From positions 1 to 64,000 of the forward strand of contig DASTVZ010000034.1 in assembly GCA_035758845.1 (NCBI GenBank): a DNA stretch of 64,000 bases, in the 5' to 3' direction. The first letter of the stretch is position 1, and every line of letters begins with the position of its first letter. Positions 30,746 through 38,703 of the stretch are shown piece after piece. The position numbers and the translations under genes were made by a program. Source of the DNA: JALZOC01 sp035758845 (GTDB lineage: Bacteria; Acidobacteriota; Vicinamibacteria; Vicinamibacterales; 2-12-FULL-66-21). The notes below the pieces were generated by a model. The model was not told where the DNA came from, made no database searches, and worked only from the letters and a program-made list of their open reading frames with translations.

Positions 30746-33172
30746 ATGGCAAAGGCACTGGTCGTGGTGGAATCGCCGGCGAAGGCGAAAACCATCAACA
30801 AATATTTAGGACGGAACTACAAGGTCATCGCATCGATGGGCCACGTCCGCGATCTGCCCAAGAGCAAGCTGGGTGTCGATATTCGCGAGGACTTCGAGCC
30901 ATCGTACGAGGTCATTGCAAGCCGGAAGAAAGTTCTGAAAGACCTGAAGGACGCCGCCAAGGAGTCCGAGGACATCTACATCGCGACCGACCCTGACCGC
31001 GAAGGAGAGGCGATCGGCTGGCACCTGGCCGAGGAGCTTGGTGCGACGAATCGCAAGAAGATTCGCCGGTTGATGTTCAACGAGATCACGAAAAGAGGGA
31101 TTCTCTCAGCGCTCGAGCACCCGACGTCGATCAACAAGCAGATGGTCGATGCGCAACAGGCCCGCCGGGTTGTCGATCGTCTTGTCGGCTACAAGATCAG
31201 CCCGATCCTTTGGGACAAGGTGCGTCGCGGGTTGAGCGCCGGACGCGTCCAGTCGGTCGCCTTGAAGCTGGTCTGCGATCGCGAGCGCGAAATCGACGCG
31301 TTCGTGCCGGAAGAGTACTGGAACATCACCGCGCGCCTGGCCGCCGCAATTCCGCCGGAGTTCGACGCGCGGCTGCAGAAGCGCGATGGCGCCGCGATCA
31401 AAGTCGGAAACCAGGCGGAAGCGGACGCCGTCCTCGCGGACCTGAAGCAGGCCGACTGGATTGTGGCCTCGGTCACAACCAGGGAACGGAAGAAGAATGC
31501 CGTTCCCCCTTTCATCACCAGCAAACTTCAGCAGGCGGCGAGATTTCCGGTCAAGAAGACGATGATGCTCGCGCAGCAGCTGTACGAAGGCATCGATCTG
31601 CCGGGCGAAGGATCGGTCGGTCTCATTACTTATATGCGAACCGACTCGACGCGCGTGTCGGAGCAAGCGATCACCGAAGTGCGCGAGCACATCGGGATCA
31701 AATACGGACCCGACTTCGTTCCCGAGAAGCCCAATTTCTACAAAACGAAGGCTGACGCGCAGGACGCCCACGAAGCCATTCGCCCGACCTCGATGCAGTA
31801 CGACCCGGAAACGGTGCGTCCGCATCTCACGCCCGATCAGTTGTATCTCTACCGGCTGATCTGGAATCGCTTCGTCGCTTCACAGATGCCGCCGGCCACA
31901 TTCGACGAGACGACCGTCGATATCGATGCCGCACAATATGTTTTTCGTGTGAAGGGCTCCGTTCCAAAGTTTGCCGGCTGGATGGCGGTCTACAACCAGG
32001 AAACCGTCGAAGCCAAGACGGAAGGGCCCGGGCCCGATGCCGTCACGCCCGAGGACGAAGACGGAAGCGGGATCCTTCCACCGATGCAGGAGGGGGACAG
32101 GCTCGAGTTGCGCGAATTGAAACCCGAGCAGAAGTTCACGCAGCCGCCTCCGCGCTACAGCGAGGCGACACTCGTGAAAGCGCTCGAGGAGAACGGGATC
32201 GGCCGCCCCAGCACGTATGCGTCGATCATCAGCGTCATTCAGGCGCGCGATTACGTGAACAAGATCGAGGGGCGCTTCAAGCCGACGATGCTGGGACGGA
32301 TGCTCGTGGATCGACTCTTGAGCCCGGCGTTCGACGACATTCTCGACGTCGAGTACACAAGGAACCTCGAGGAGGATCTCGACAAGATCGAGGAAGGCAC
32401 GTCGAACTACAAGAAGACGCTGGGCAGCTTCTACAAGAAGTTCGAGAAAGACTTGAAGCGCGCGTCGAAGGAGATGATCAACCTCAAGGAAGGGGTTGAA
32501 CCGGATCCGCCGGTCACGTGCGACAAGTGCGGGAAACCAATGGTCATCAAAGCGGGAAAGTTCGGTTTGTTTCTCGCCTGTAGCGGTTATCCCGAGTGCG
32601 AGAACACGCGCGAGCTGGAGACGCCCGAGCCGGGCGCCGAAGGGGAAGGTCTCGACGAGATCTGCGAGAACTGCGGCCGGCCGATGGCGATGAAGCGTGG
32701 CCGGTTCGGTCAGTTCCTCGCGTGCACCGGTTATCCGGAATGCAAGACGACGAGAAAGATCATTACGACGAAGCAGGGCATGACCGCCGCAAGGCCGGAT
32801 CAGATTCTCGAGGAGAAGTGCCCGAAGTGCGAATCGAACCTGGTCCTGAAGCACGGACGTTTCGGCGAGTTCACGGCGTGCAGCAATTATCCGGCGTGCA
32901 AGTACGTCAAGCAGAAGTCAACCGGTCTCGTCTGTCCGAAGGACGGCGGCGACGTCGTGGAGCGCAAGTCGAAACGCGGGAAAGCGTTTTACGGCTGCGC
33001 CAACTATCCGGATTGCGACTTCGTCCTGTGGAACAAGCCTATTCTCGAACCGTGCCCGCAGTGCGGCGAGAAGTTTCTGATTGAGAAGATCACCAAGCGT
33101 CACGGGCGTCAGCTCCTCTGCCACAAGGAAGATTGTGACTATGTGCGGAGTGAGGAGCTGACGACGGTATAA
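30746..33172 (+). CDS. topA: DNA topoisomerase I (type IA)
   Basis: An 808-residue type IA topoisomerase that relaxes negative supercoils. The TOPRIM domain opens with ALVVVESPAKAKTINKYLG and has the acidic TDPDREGEAIGWH motif near residue 80. The catalytic tyrosine is in ITYMRTDSTRVSEQA near residue 298, and AHEAIRPTSM follows. The C-terminal part carries five C4-type zinc-ribbon repeats (CDKCGKPM, CENCGRPM, CPKCESNL, CPKDGGDV, CPQCGEKF) from about residue 590 to the end. It follows dprA by 16 bases, a common gene order in bacteria. Confidence 0.97.
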   Translation: MAKALVVVESPAKAKTINKYLGRNYKVIASMGHVRDLPKSKLGVDIREDFEPSYEVIASRKKVLKDLKDAAKESEDIYIATDPDREGEAIGWHLAEELGATNRKKIRRLMFNEITKRGILSALEHPTSINKQMVDAQQARRVVDRLVGYKISPILWDKVRRGLSAGRVQSVALKLVCDREREIDAFVPEEYWNITARLAAAIPPEFDARLQKRDGAAIKVGNQAEADAVLADLKQADWIVASVTTRERKKNAVPPFITSKLQQAARFPVKKTMMLAQQLYEGIDLPGEGSVGLITYMRTDSTRVSEQAITEVREHIGIKYGPDFVPEKPNFYKTKADAQDAHEAIRPTSMQYDPETVRPHLTPDQLYLYRLIWNRFVASQMPPATFDETTVDIDAAQYVFRVKGSVPKFAGWMAVYNQETVEAKTEGPGPDAVTPEDEDGSGILPPMQEGDRLELRELKPEQKFTQPPPRYSEATLVKALEENGIGRPSTYASIISVIQARDYVNKIEGRFKPTMLGRMLVDRLLSPAFDDILDVEYTRNLEEDLDKIEEGTSNYKKTLGSFYKKFEKDLKRASKEMINLKEGVEPDPPVTCDKCGKPMVIKAGKFGLFLACSGYPECENTRELETPEPGAEGEGLDEICENCGRPMAMKRGRFGQFLACTGYPECKTTRKIITTKQGMTAARPDQILEEKCPKCESNLVLKHGRFGEFTACSNYPACKYVKQKSTGLVCPKDGGDVVERKSKRGKAFYGCANYPDCDFVLWNKPILEPCPQCGEKFLIEKITKRHGRQLLCHKEDCDYVRSEELTTV

Positions 33173-33244
33173 AAGGCAAAAGGAAAAAGGCAAAAGGCTT
33201 CACCTGCCCCTTTTCCCTTTTCCCTTTTGCCTTTTGCCTTTTTC
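33171..33244 (+). repeat. Purine/pyrimidine stutter forming a long hairpin between topA and trmFO
   Basis: Repeats of AAAAGGC/AAAAGG (33171-33198) are followed, after about ten bases, by repeats of CCTTTT/GCCTTTT (33208-33244), giving a near-perfect A/G-T/C hairpin with a T-rich 3' arm. It overlaps the ribosome-binding region of trmFO and could attenuate readthrough from topA. Similar words occur at 3.37 kb and 47.33 kb. Confidence 0.65.
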
Positions 33245-34708
33245 ATGATCCACATCATCGGCGGCGGTCTCGCCGGAAGCGAAGCGGCTTGGCAAGCCGC
33301 CGAACGGGGCGTTCCCGTCGCTCTCCACGAAATGCGGCCGGTACGCCCCACCGCGGTCCACAAGACCGATCAACTCGCCGAACTCGTCTGCAGCAACTCG
33401 TTTCGCGGCGATAAGCTCGATAACGCCGTTGGCCTCCTCAAGGAGGAAATGCGGCGATTAGGTTCGGTGGTGATGCGCGCGGCGGATGCGGCACGCGTCC
33501 CCGCCGGTGCGGCACTTGCCGTCGATCGCGAACAGTTCTCACGACGCGTGACGGACGCCATCTCATCGCACCCGCGCATCACCGTCGTGCGCGAGGAAAT
33601 CCCGCGCGTTCCGCAATCGTTCGACGGTCCTGTGATCATTGCCACCGGCCCCCTCACGTCGGATTCGCTGTCGGCCGATATTGCATCAATGGTGGGCAGC
33701 GATCATCTCTACTTCTATGACGCGATAAGCCCTATCGTCCTGGCGGAGACGATCGACAGGTCGAAAGTCTTCCGAGCGTCGCGATGGGGGCGGAGCTTAA
33801 GACGGGACGCGGGTGCCTCGAGTGCCAAGGGTGCCGGGAGCGCCACGGGTGCATTGGGTGCCGAGAGTGCCGTGGGTGCGACGTGCGCCGTGGACGACGG
33901 GGAAGGCGATTATCTGAATTGCCCGTTTACCAAAGACGAATACGAACGCTTTTACGGGGCGCTCATGTCGGCCGAGCGCGCCCCTCTTCACGAATTCGAT
34001 CAGGCAAAGTTCTTCGAAGGCTGCTTGCCGATCGAGGTGATGGCCTCGCGCGGTGTCGACACCTTGAGGTTCGGGCCGATGAAGCCGGTGGGCCTTGTCG
34101 ATCCACGCAGCGGACGCGAGCCATATGCGGCCGTGCAATTGCGCCAGGACACCCTTGCCGGCGATCACTTCAGCCTCGTGGGATTTCAAACCCAGATGAA
34201 GTGGGGCGAGCAGGGGCGCGTGCTGAAGATGATTCCCGGCCTCGAACACGCGGAGTTTGTTCGCTTCGGCATGATCCATCGCAACACCTACATCAATGGT
34301 CCGACGGTCCTCCGCGAGACCTGGCAGACCAGGACGCGCGACGATCTCTTCTTTGCCGGACAGATCTCGGGTGTTGAAGGATACGTGGAGTCAGCGGCGT
34401 CCGGCTTGATCGCCGGACGGAACGCGGCGGCGCTCGTGCACGGCGAACCCGTTTCAACGCCGCCGCGAACGACGGCTATCGGCGCGCTGGCGTATTACGT
34501 CTCCCACGCGGAGCCGCGCAACTATCAACCGACGAACATTACGTTCGGGATCATCGCGCCGCTTCAGCCGACCGCGGGCCGAAAAGTGCCACGCAAGAAG
34601 GCGGAGCGCAACGTCGCGTTGTCCGAGCGCGCTCTCGCGGATCTGGAGAGGTGGATGCAGGCAGCGCAATTCACCAATTCACCAATTCACGAATTCACCC
34701 CTGAATGA
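33245..34708 (+). CDS. trmFO: tRNA (m5U54) methyltransferase, folate/FAD-dependent
   Basis: A 487-residue TrmFO that methylates U54 of tRNA using methylene-tetrahydrofolate and FADH2. The FAD-binding IHIIGGGLAGSEAAWQ opens the protein, with CSNSFRGDKL near residue 50 (the catalytic Cys), SERAP- and FEGCLPIEVMASRG-type blocks, FGPMKPVGL and HRNTYINGP. An insertion of about 35 residues (WGRSLRR, then alanine/glycine/serine repeats such as GASSAKGAGSATG) interrupts the conserved region just before DYLNCPFTKDEYE; it is encoded by a 9-base stutter word. The C-terminal tail QFTNSPIHEF comes from an AATTCACC word. The ATG at 33245 follows a repeat-rich hairpin. Its stop overlaps the xerC start. Confidence 0.94.
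   Translation: MIHIIGGGLAGSEAAWQAAERGVPVALHEMRPVRPTAVHKTDQLAELVCSNSFRGDKLDNAVGLLKEEMRRLGSVVMRAADAARVPAGAALAVDREQFSRRVTDAISSHPRITVVREEIPRVPQSFDGPVIIATGPLTSDSLSADIASMVGSDHLYFYDAISPIVLAETIDRSKVFRASRWGRSLRRDAGASSAKGAGSATGALGAESAVGATCAVDDGEGDYLNCPFTKDEYERFYGALMSAERAPLHEFDQAKFFEGCLPIEVMASRGVDTLRFGPMKPVGLVDPRSGREPYAAVQLRQDTLAGDHFSLVGFQTQMKWGEQGRVLKMIPGLEHAEFVRFGMIHRNTYINGPTVLRETWQTRTRDDLFFAGQISGVEGYVESAASGLIAGRNAAALVHGEPVSTPPRTTAIGALAYYVSHAEPRNYQPTNITFGIIAPLQPTAGRKVPRKKAERNVALSERALADLERWMQAAQFTNSPIHEFTPE
33811..33889 (+). repeat. In-frame GGGTGCCNNGAGTGCCNN tandem repeat in trmFO
   Basis: About eight drifting 9-base units (R-GTGCC-NN) encode the alanine/serine/glycine-rich insertion. The same word family, as its reverse complement on the plus strand and so also in coding sense, forms an insertion in the ABC-F gene at 39.1-39.2 kb. 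Confidence 0.75.
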
Positions 34709-35685
34709 AACATCAGCTGGCCGACTTTCTCGATCACCTTCGTCTCAACGAGAACGCGTCGGCGCATACGGTGCGCGCGTACGAAAGCGATCTATCCCAG
34801 TTCATCACCTTCGTTGCCGCGCATCTCCATCGTCGCCGTCCCGATCTGGTGGCGTCGGACTTCAACCACTTGAACATCCGCGCATTTCTCGGCGACCTTC
34901 ACAAGCGAGGCAACACCAGGGCATCCGCGGCACGAAAGCTCGCAGCAATCCGCACGTTCGGCAAGTATTTGCGACGCGAAGGTGCGATTGAGGGGGATCC
35001 GGCCGCGCTCGTCGGCACGCCCAAGCGCGAAGAACGCCTTCCGGCACATCTTGCCGAGGCAGAAATGTCGCGCCTGCTCGACATGCCGGACACTTCGTCT
35101 CCACTGGGGCGCCGCGACCGCGCCATCCTCGAATTGTTCTACGCGTCCGGGCTGCGCCTCAGCGAGCTTGTGGGCGTCGGCCTCGAGGACGTCAACCTGA
35201 GCGGCCGCGTTGTGCGTGTGCTCGGAAAGGGGGGAAAAGAACGGATCGTGCCGTTCAATCGATCGACGGAAGCGGCGATCAGGGCGTGGCTCAGGGACAG
35301 AGAAGACATTGCTGCCGCTGCCGGCTCCTGGCTGCTGGCTGCTGGTCCGCCTTCCCGCAAGCGCTCCCGCGACACAGGCACAACGGTGACGCGGGCGCGA
35401 CGCACATCGGAACCGCTGTTCCTCAATTACCAGGGCGGCCGACTATCAACACGTAGCGTCGATCGACTCGTAAGGAAGTACGTCGCCGCGTGCAGCACGC
35501 GGTTCGGGATTAGTCCACACGCGCTGCGGCATTCGTTCGCGACACATCTGCTCGAACGGGGCGCGGATCTTCGGGTGATTCAGGAATTACTGGGTCATGC
35601 GCGCCTGAGCACCACGCAGCGCTACACCCACGTGAACGCCGCGCAGTTGCTCGACGCCTATCGAAAGGCTCATCCAAAAGCGTGA
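34705..35685 (+). CDS. xerC: Tyrosine recombinase XerC
   Basis: A 326-residue site-specific recombinase that resolves chromosome dimers. A SAM-like N-terminal domain (LADFLDHLRLNENASAHTVR) precedes the catalytic domain with Arg in YASGLRLSELVGV near residue 151, Lys in GKGGKERIVPFN near 174, HALRHSFATHLLERGADLR near 272 and the nucleophilic Tyr in STTQRYTHVNAAQLL near 306. Between the Lys motif and LFLNYQGGRLS lies an extra stretch (AAAAGSWLLAAGPPSRKRSR) encoded by a stutter word, where XerC proteins are normally shorter. The ATG overlaps the trmFO stop (ATGA). Gene order dprA-topA-trmFO-xerC is a well-known one, often followed by hslVU, which here lies 20 kb away. Confidence 0.94.
   Translation: MKHQLADFLDHLRLNENASAHTVRAYESDLSQFITFVAAHLHRRRPDLVASDFNHLNIRAFLGDLHKRGNTRASAARKLAAIRTFGKYLRREGAIEGDPAALVGTPKREERLPAHLAEAEMSRLLDMPDTSSPLGRRDRAILELFYASGLRLSELVGVGLEDVNLSGRVVRVLGKGGKERIVPFNRSTEAAIRAWLRDREDIAAAAGSWLLAAGPPSRKRSRDTGTTVTRARRTSEPLFLNYQGGRLSTRSVDRLVRKYVAACSTRFGISPHALRHSFATHLLERGADLRVIQELLGHARLSTTQRYTHVNAAQLLDAYRKAHPKA
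35308..35348 (+). repeat. GCTGCTGGCTCCTGGCTG stutter word inside xerC
   Basis: About six drifting copies of a GCTG(C/G)C-type word encode a short alanine/leucine-rich insertion. The string GGCTCCTGGCTG is shared with the nadD insertion at 25.7 kb. Confidence 0.65.
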
Positions 35686-35704
35686 GGCCGCCCGAGGCGG
35701 CCTC
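35684..35704. terminator. Hairpin between the convergent xerC and ntrC-type genes
   Basis: GAGGCCGCC-CGA-GGCGGCCTC is a perfect 9-base stem with a 3-base loop that overlaps the xerC stop codon. No T-run follows on either strand, so it is a weak or Rho-assisted terminator at best. A CAGCAAT stutter word follows it. Confidence 0.5.
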
Positions 35705-35737
35705 AAGTCAGCAATCAGCAATCAGCAATTTCGGAAC

Positions 35738-37159
35738 TCAGCTGGCTACCGCACTCTCCAACGGCGCCTGCGTCAACGGCCGGCGGCCGCCTCGCGAGTA
35801 GTCGATGCCGAGCGTCTTGATCTTGTAGTTCATGACGCGCGGGCTGATCGCCAGCAGTTCCGCGGCATCCTTCTGGACCCAGTTCGACATCTTGAGCGCT
35901 TCGATGATCGCCTGCCGCTCGATTTCTTCAAGCGCAATCCCTGTCGGCGGAATCTTCACGACTGGACTTGGATCGCCCGAGGGCTGTCCCGTCGTCAGTT
36001 CACCGAGCGAGAGATCCGACGCTGAAAGTTGTGGACCTTCCGTCAACAGGACCGCGCGCTCGATCGCGTTCTCGAGCTCGCGGATGTTCCCCGGCCAGTT
36101 GTAACGCATCAGTAGCTTCTGGGCGTCGGTGCCGAGGCCGTCGACGCGCTTCTTCAGTTCTCCGGCGAAGCGGCGAAGGAAGAACGTCGCCAGCTGCTGG
36201 ATGTCTTCTTTCCGCTCCCGCAGTGCCGGCATCTCGATCGACACGACGTTGAGCCGGTAATACAGGTCTTCACGGAACAGTCCATTCGTGACCATTTGCG
36301 GCAGGTTGCGATTTGTCGCCGCGATCAATCGAACGTCGACGCGGAGGGTTCGCGTGCCGCCGAGGCGTTCGAACTCGTGTTCCTGCAGAACGCGCAGGAT
36401 CTTGGCCTGCGTGTTGGCGCTCATGTCGCCGATTTCGTCGAGGAACAGCGTGCCGCCGTCCGCCTGCTCGAAGCGGCCGACGCGCTGCTTGTCTGCGCCC
36501 GTGAAGGCTCCCTTCTCGTGCCCGAAGAGTTCCGACTCGAGCAGGTTCTCCTGGAGCGCCGCGCAGTTCACCTTGACGAAATTGCGCGCCGAGCGCAGCG
36601 AGTTGTGGTGAATCGCGCCGGCGATGAGCTCTTTGCCGGTGCCCGTTTCGCCGCGAATCAGCACGGTCGTATTGCTCTTCGCAACTTTCTTCACGATCGA
36701 GAGCACGTTCTGCAGCGCCCCGCTGGCGCCCACGATTCGATCGAAGTCGTAGATATCCTGCTGGGTGTGACGGAGGTACTCGATCTCGTGCCGGAGCCGG
36801 CGGTGCTCGATCGCTTTCGCGATCTTCAGCTCCATCTCTTCGATCTCGAACGGCTTCTGCACGTAGTCGAAGGCGCCAATCTTCATCGCTTCGACCGCGG
36901 TGTGGATCGAGCCAAATGCCGTCATCAGGATGACCGCCGTGTTCGGCTGAAGCGACTTGGCCGTGCGCAGCACGTCCATCCCGTCACTGCCGCCCATCTT
37001 GAGGTCGCTCAGGACGACGTCGTATTGCCCTTCATGGAGCTTCTCGATGGCGACGTTTCCGTTCGGCGCCTCGTCGACCTCGTGATGCGCGTCCGACAAC
37101 GCCCGCACGATGCCGCGCCGAAGCGAGTCGTGATCGTCGGCTACCAGAATGCGACCCAT
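35738..37159 (-). CDS. NtrC-family sigma-54-dependent response regulator
   Basis: A 473-residue response regulator. Receiver domain (residues 1-120) with the phospho-acceptor Asp in YDVVLSDLKMGGSDG near 52. AAA+ domain with Walker A GETGTGKEL near 168, the sigma-54 contact motif ELFGHEKGAFTGAD near 211 and Walker B TLFLDEIGDM near 236. A Fis-type HTH ends the protein (LEEIERQAIIEALKMSNWVQ). The ATG at 37159, with AGGAGC eight bases upstream, is the start; the frame is open to 37216 only because it runs through a REP element. It forms a pair with the histidine kinase just upstream. Target promoters are not visible here. Confidence 0.95.
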   Translation of the reverse strand: MGRILVADDHDSLRRGIVRALSDAHHEVDEAPNGNVAIEKLHEGQYDVVLSDLKMGGSDGMDVLRTAKSLQPNTAVILMTAFGSIHTAVEAMKIGAFDYVQKPFEIEEMELKIAKAIEHRRLRHEIEYLRHTQQDIYDFDRIVGASGALQNVLSIVKKVAKSNTTVLIRGETGTGKELIAGAIHHNSLRSARNFVKVNCAALQENLLESELFGHEKGAFTGADKQRVGRFEQADGGTLFLDEIGDMSANTQAKILRVLQEHEFERLGGTRTLRVDVRLIAATNRNLPQMVTNGLFREDLYYRLNVVSIEMPALRERKEDIQQLATFFLRRFAGELKKRVDGLGTDAQKLLMRYNWPGNIRELENAIERAVLLTEGPQLSASDLSLGELTTGQPSGDPSPVVKIPPTGIALEEIERQAIIEALKMSNWVQKDAAELLAISPRVMNYKIKTLGIDYSRGGRRPLTQAPLESAVAS

Positions 37160-37192
37160 ACAGATGCTCCTAGTCGATCTCTCTCGTTTGTG

Positions 37193-37212
37193 CTTCCGCC
37201 TGAAGGCGGAAG
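37193..37212. repeat. REP-like palindrome in the kinase-regulator gap
   Basis: CTTCCGCCT-GA-AGGCGGAAG, a single copy of the palindrome seen as pairs at 19.55 and 24.93 kb, lies between the stop of the kinase gene and the start of the response-regulator gene. Read through in the regulator frame it would encode ASAFRRK, as in comF. Confidence 0.8.
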
Positions 37213-37219
37213 CCACGTC

Positions 37220-38425
37220 CTATCGAAACAGCTCGTGGCTGCCACTGACCGGCAGCGTGACCCTGAAGCGCGTGCCCCCCTGGGCAGGGGCGCTTACGTC
37301 GATGCGACCATCGTGCGCATCGACGATTTTCCGGACGATGGCCAGACCCAGTCCGGAGCCTTGTGGTTTGGTCGTGAAGAACGGGCTGAAGATGCGGTCC
37401 ATCAGATCGGCCGGCACTCCTGGCCCGTTATCGGCGACTTCTACCTGAATCATCGGCACGGCATGCGTTTCGGTGCCCGCGGTCGGTTCTTCCTCTGCCG
37501 GCAACTGCTGTGCGGCAAGACGGACGAGCCCTCTGCCGGTCATCGCTTCGAACGCATTCGTGAACAAGTTGGTGAACAGCTGACGCAGCTGGTGCGGATC
37601 GCCTTGAATCGGTGCGAGGTCTTCCGGCACGACCACCTCGACGCGGACTTCGCCACGCGGGACGTGGCTCTCGGCCATCGAGATGGCGTCGCGGACGACA
37701 TCGCTCAACGAGATGCGCTCGACCTGCAGCCGAATCGGCCGGACGAAGTCGAGGACCTCGAGGACGATGGCGTTGGCCATCTTTGCCTCTTTGATGATGT
37801 CGCGAAGAATCGATTGCGCGTCTTCGGATTCCGCAAGCTGACGCTTGAGGATTCCGGCCATCACTTCAATGCCGGCGAGCGGGTTCTTGACCTCGTGCGC
37901 AATTGCCGCTGCCATTTCCCCGAGCGCAGCCAGGCGATCGCGAAGTCGCTCCCGTTCCTCGAGTTGTTCGACGCGCGTCAGGTCTTTGAAGAACAGCGTC
38001 GCGCCGGTGATCTCCCCCTCGTGGTTTCTGACCTGCGACAGCGTGTAGCCGATCACCTTGCCCGTGCTTTTCAATCGCAGCTCGGCGCGGTTCGGCAGAT
38101 GCGAGAGATCGAATGCCCCGGCGACGATGCGGCAGACGTCGGGACGCTCTTTGAGCACCTGGGCGTACGGCAGACCGATATCCGTTTCCTGCGGCGTCAG
38201 CCCGAGAATCCGGTAAGCGACATCGTTCATGACGGCGATGCGGCCGTCGCGGGTCACCGCCAGGACGCCGTTCCGCAGGTTCCAGACGAGGTCGCGGTAG
38301 AAGCCGTCCGGGACCCCTGCCACGGCTTCGCTCGTCCGGGCGCTCTTTGGCCGCGTCTTGCCCCGTGAGCTCACGACGACGTGAGGCGCACGTCGAGCCG
38401 CAGCCTGGGGTTTTCGGATCGGCAT
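37220..38425 (-). CDS. PAS-containing histidine kinase, NtrB type
   Basis: A 401-residue cytoplasmic sensor kinase without membrane segments. A PAS domain spans about residues 45-150 (NLRNGVLAVTRDGRIAVMND). The dimerisation and phosphorylation region has the His in AAAIAHEVKNPLAGIEVMAG near 178. The ATPase domain has the N box LFTNLFTNAFEAM near 295, G1 VEVADNGPGVPADLMDRIFS and G2 QGSGLGLAIVRKIVDAH. It should phosphorylate the downstream NtrC-type regulator, 60 bases away. The N-terminal 35 residues are basic and low-complexity. The ATG at 38425 is chosen; a good promoter lies about 45 bases upstream of it. Confidence 0.94.
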   Translation of the reverse strand: MPIRKPQAAARRAPHVVVSSRGKTRPKSARTSEAVAGVPDGFYRDLVWNLRNGVLAVTRDGRIAVMNDVAYRILGLTPQETDIGLPYAQVLKERPDVCRIVAGAFDLSHLPNRAELRLKSTGKVIGYTLSQVRNHEGEITGATLFFKDLTRVEQLEERERLRDRLAALGEMAAAIAHEVKNPLAGIEVMAGILKRQLAESEDAQSILRDIIKEAKMANAIVLEVLDFVRPIRLQVERISLSDVVRDAISMAESHVPRGEVRVEVVVPEDLAPIQGDPHQLRQLFTNLFTNAFEAMTGRGLVRLAAQQLPAEEEPTAGTETHAVPMIQVEVADNGPGVPADLMDRIFSPFFTTKPQGSGLGLAIVRKIVDAHDGRIDVSAPAQGGTRFRVTLPVSGSHELFR

Positions 38426-38468
38426 AGTGGATGTCGCCGGCTCGTACGGGCCTGGCTCGGACCTCAAT

Positions 38469-38497
38469 ATTGTAATCGCGCGATCTTCGTCAGCCAA
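38469..38497 (-). promoter_or_regulatory. Sigma-70 type promoter for the kinase-regulator pair
   Basis: On the minus strand TTGGCT (38492-38497) is followed after exactly 17 bases by TACAAT (38469-38474). The transcription start would lie near 38462, leaving a leader of about 38 bases before the kinase ATG. Confidence 0.7.
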
Positions 38498-38572
38498 TGT
38501 CTTGTGCATCTGTAGCTTAGAGGAGGTCTGTCGCGCGTCGGGGCCGAATGGACAGGGATTCCCCAAGGCGGA

Positions 38573-38609
38573 GGCACACCTCGACCGCATCGGGGGCAAA
38601 CGGTGTGCC
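38573..38609. promoter_or_regulatory. Perfect inverted repeat between the ABC-F and kinase genes
   Basis: GGCACACC and GGTGTGCC (8 bases, 21-base loop) lie between the end of the ABC-F gene and the kinase promoter. This could be a hairpin at the end of the ABC-F transcript or an operator upstream of the kinase promoter. The rest of this 278-base gap shows only a direct repeat of GATTACAARTCT near 38683. Confidence 0.35.
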
Positions 38610-38703
38610 CCGACGTACCTATCCAAACGGGGCTGAAACGTTGGGAAAACCTTGAGGGCTGTGCGGGTTGTGCGGCTGAGGTGATTACAAGTCTTACACC
38701 CGA

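Noticed and set aside
31880..32854. A 324-codon antisense frame within topA
   Set aside because: Opposite the zinc-ribbon region of a typical topoisomerase; no motif.
34705..35685. XerC as an integrase of a mobile element
   Set aside because: It lies in the standard dprA-topA-trmFO-xerC order with no attachment-site duplication or cargo genes.
36296..38368. A 690-codon open frame on the plus strand over the response regulator and kinase genes
   Set aside because: It is antisense to two clear, well-conserved proteins, and its translation has no domain and arises from GC-biased third positions.
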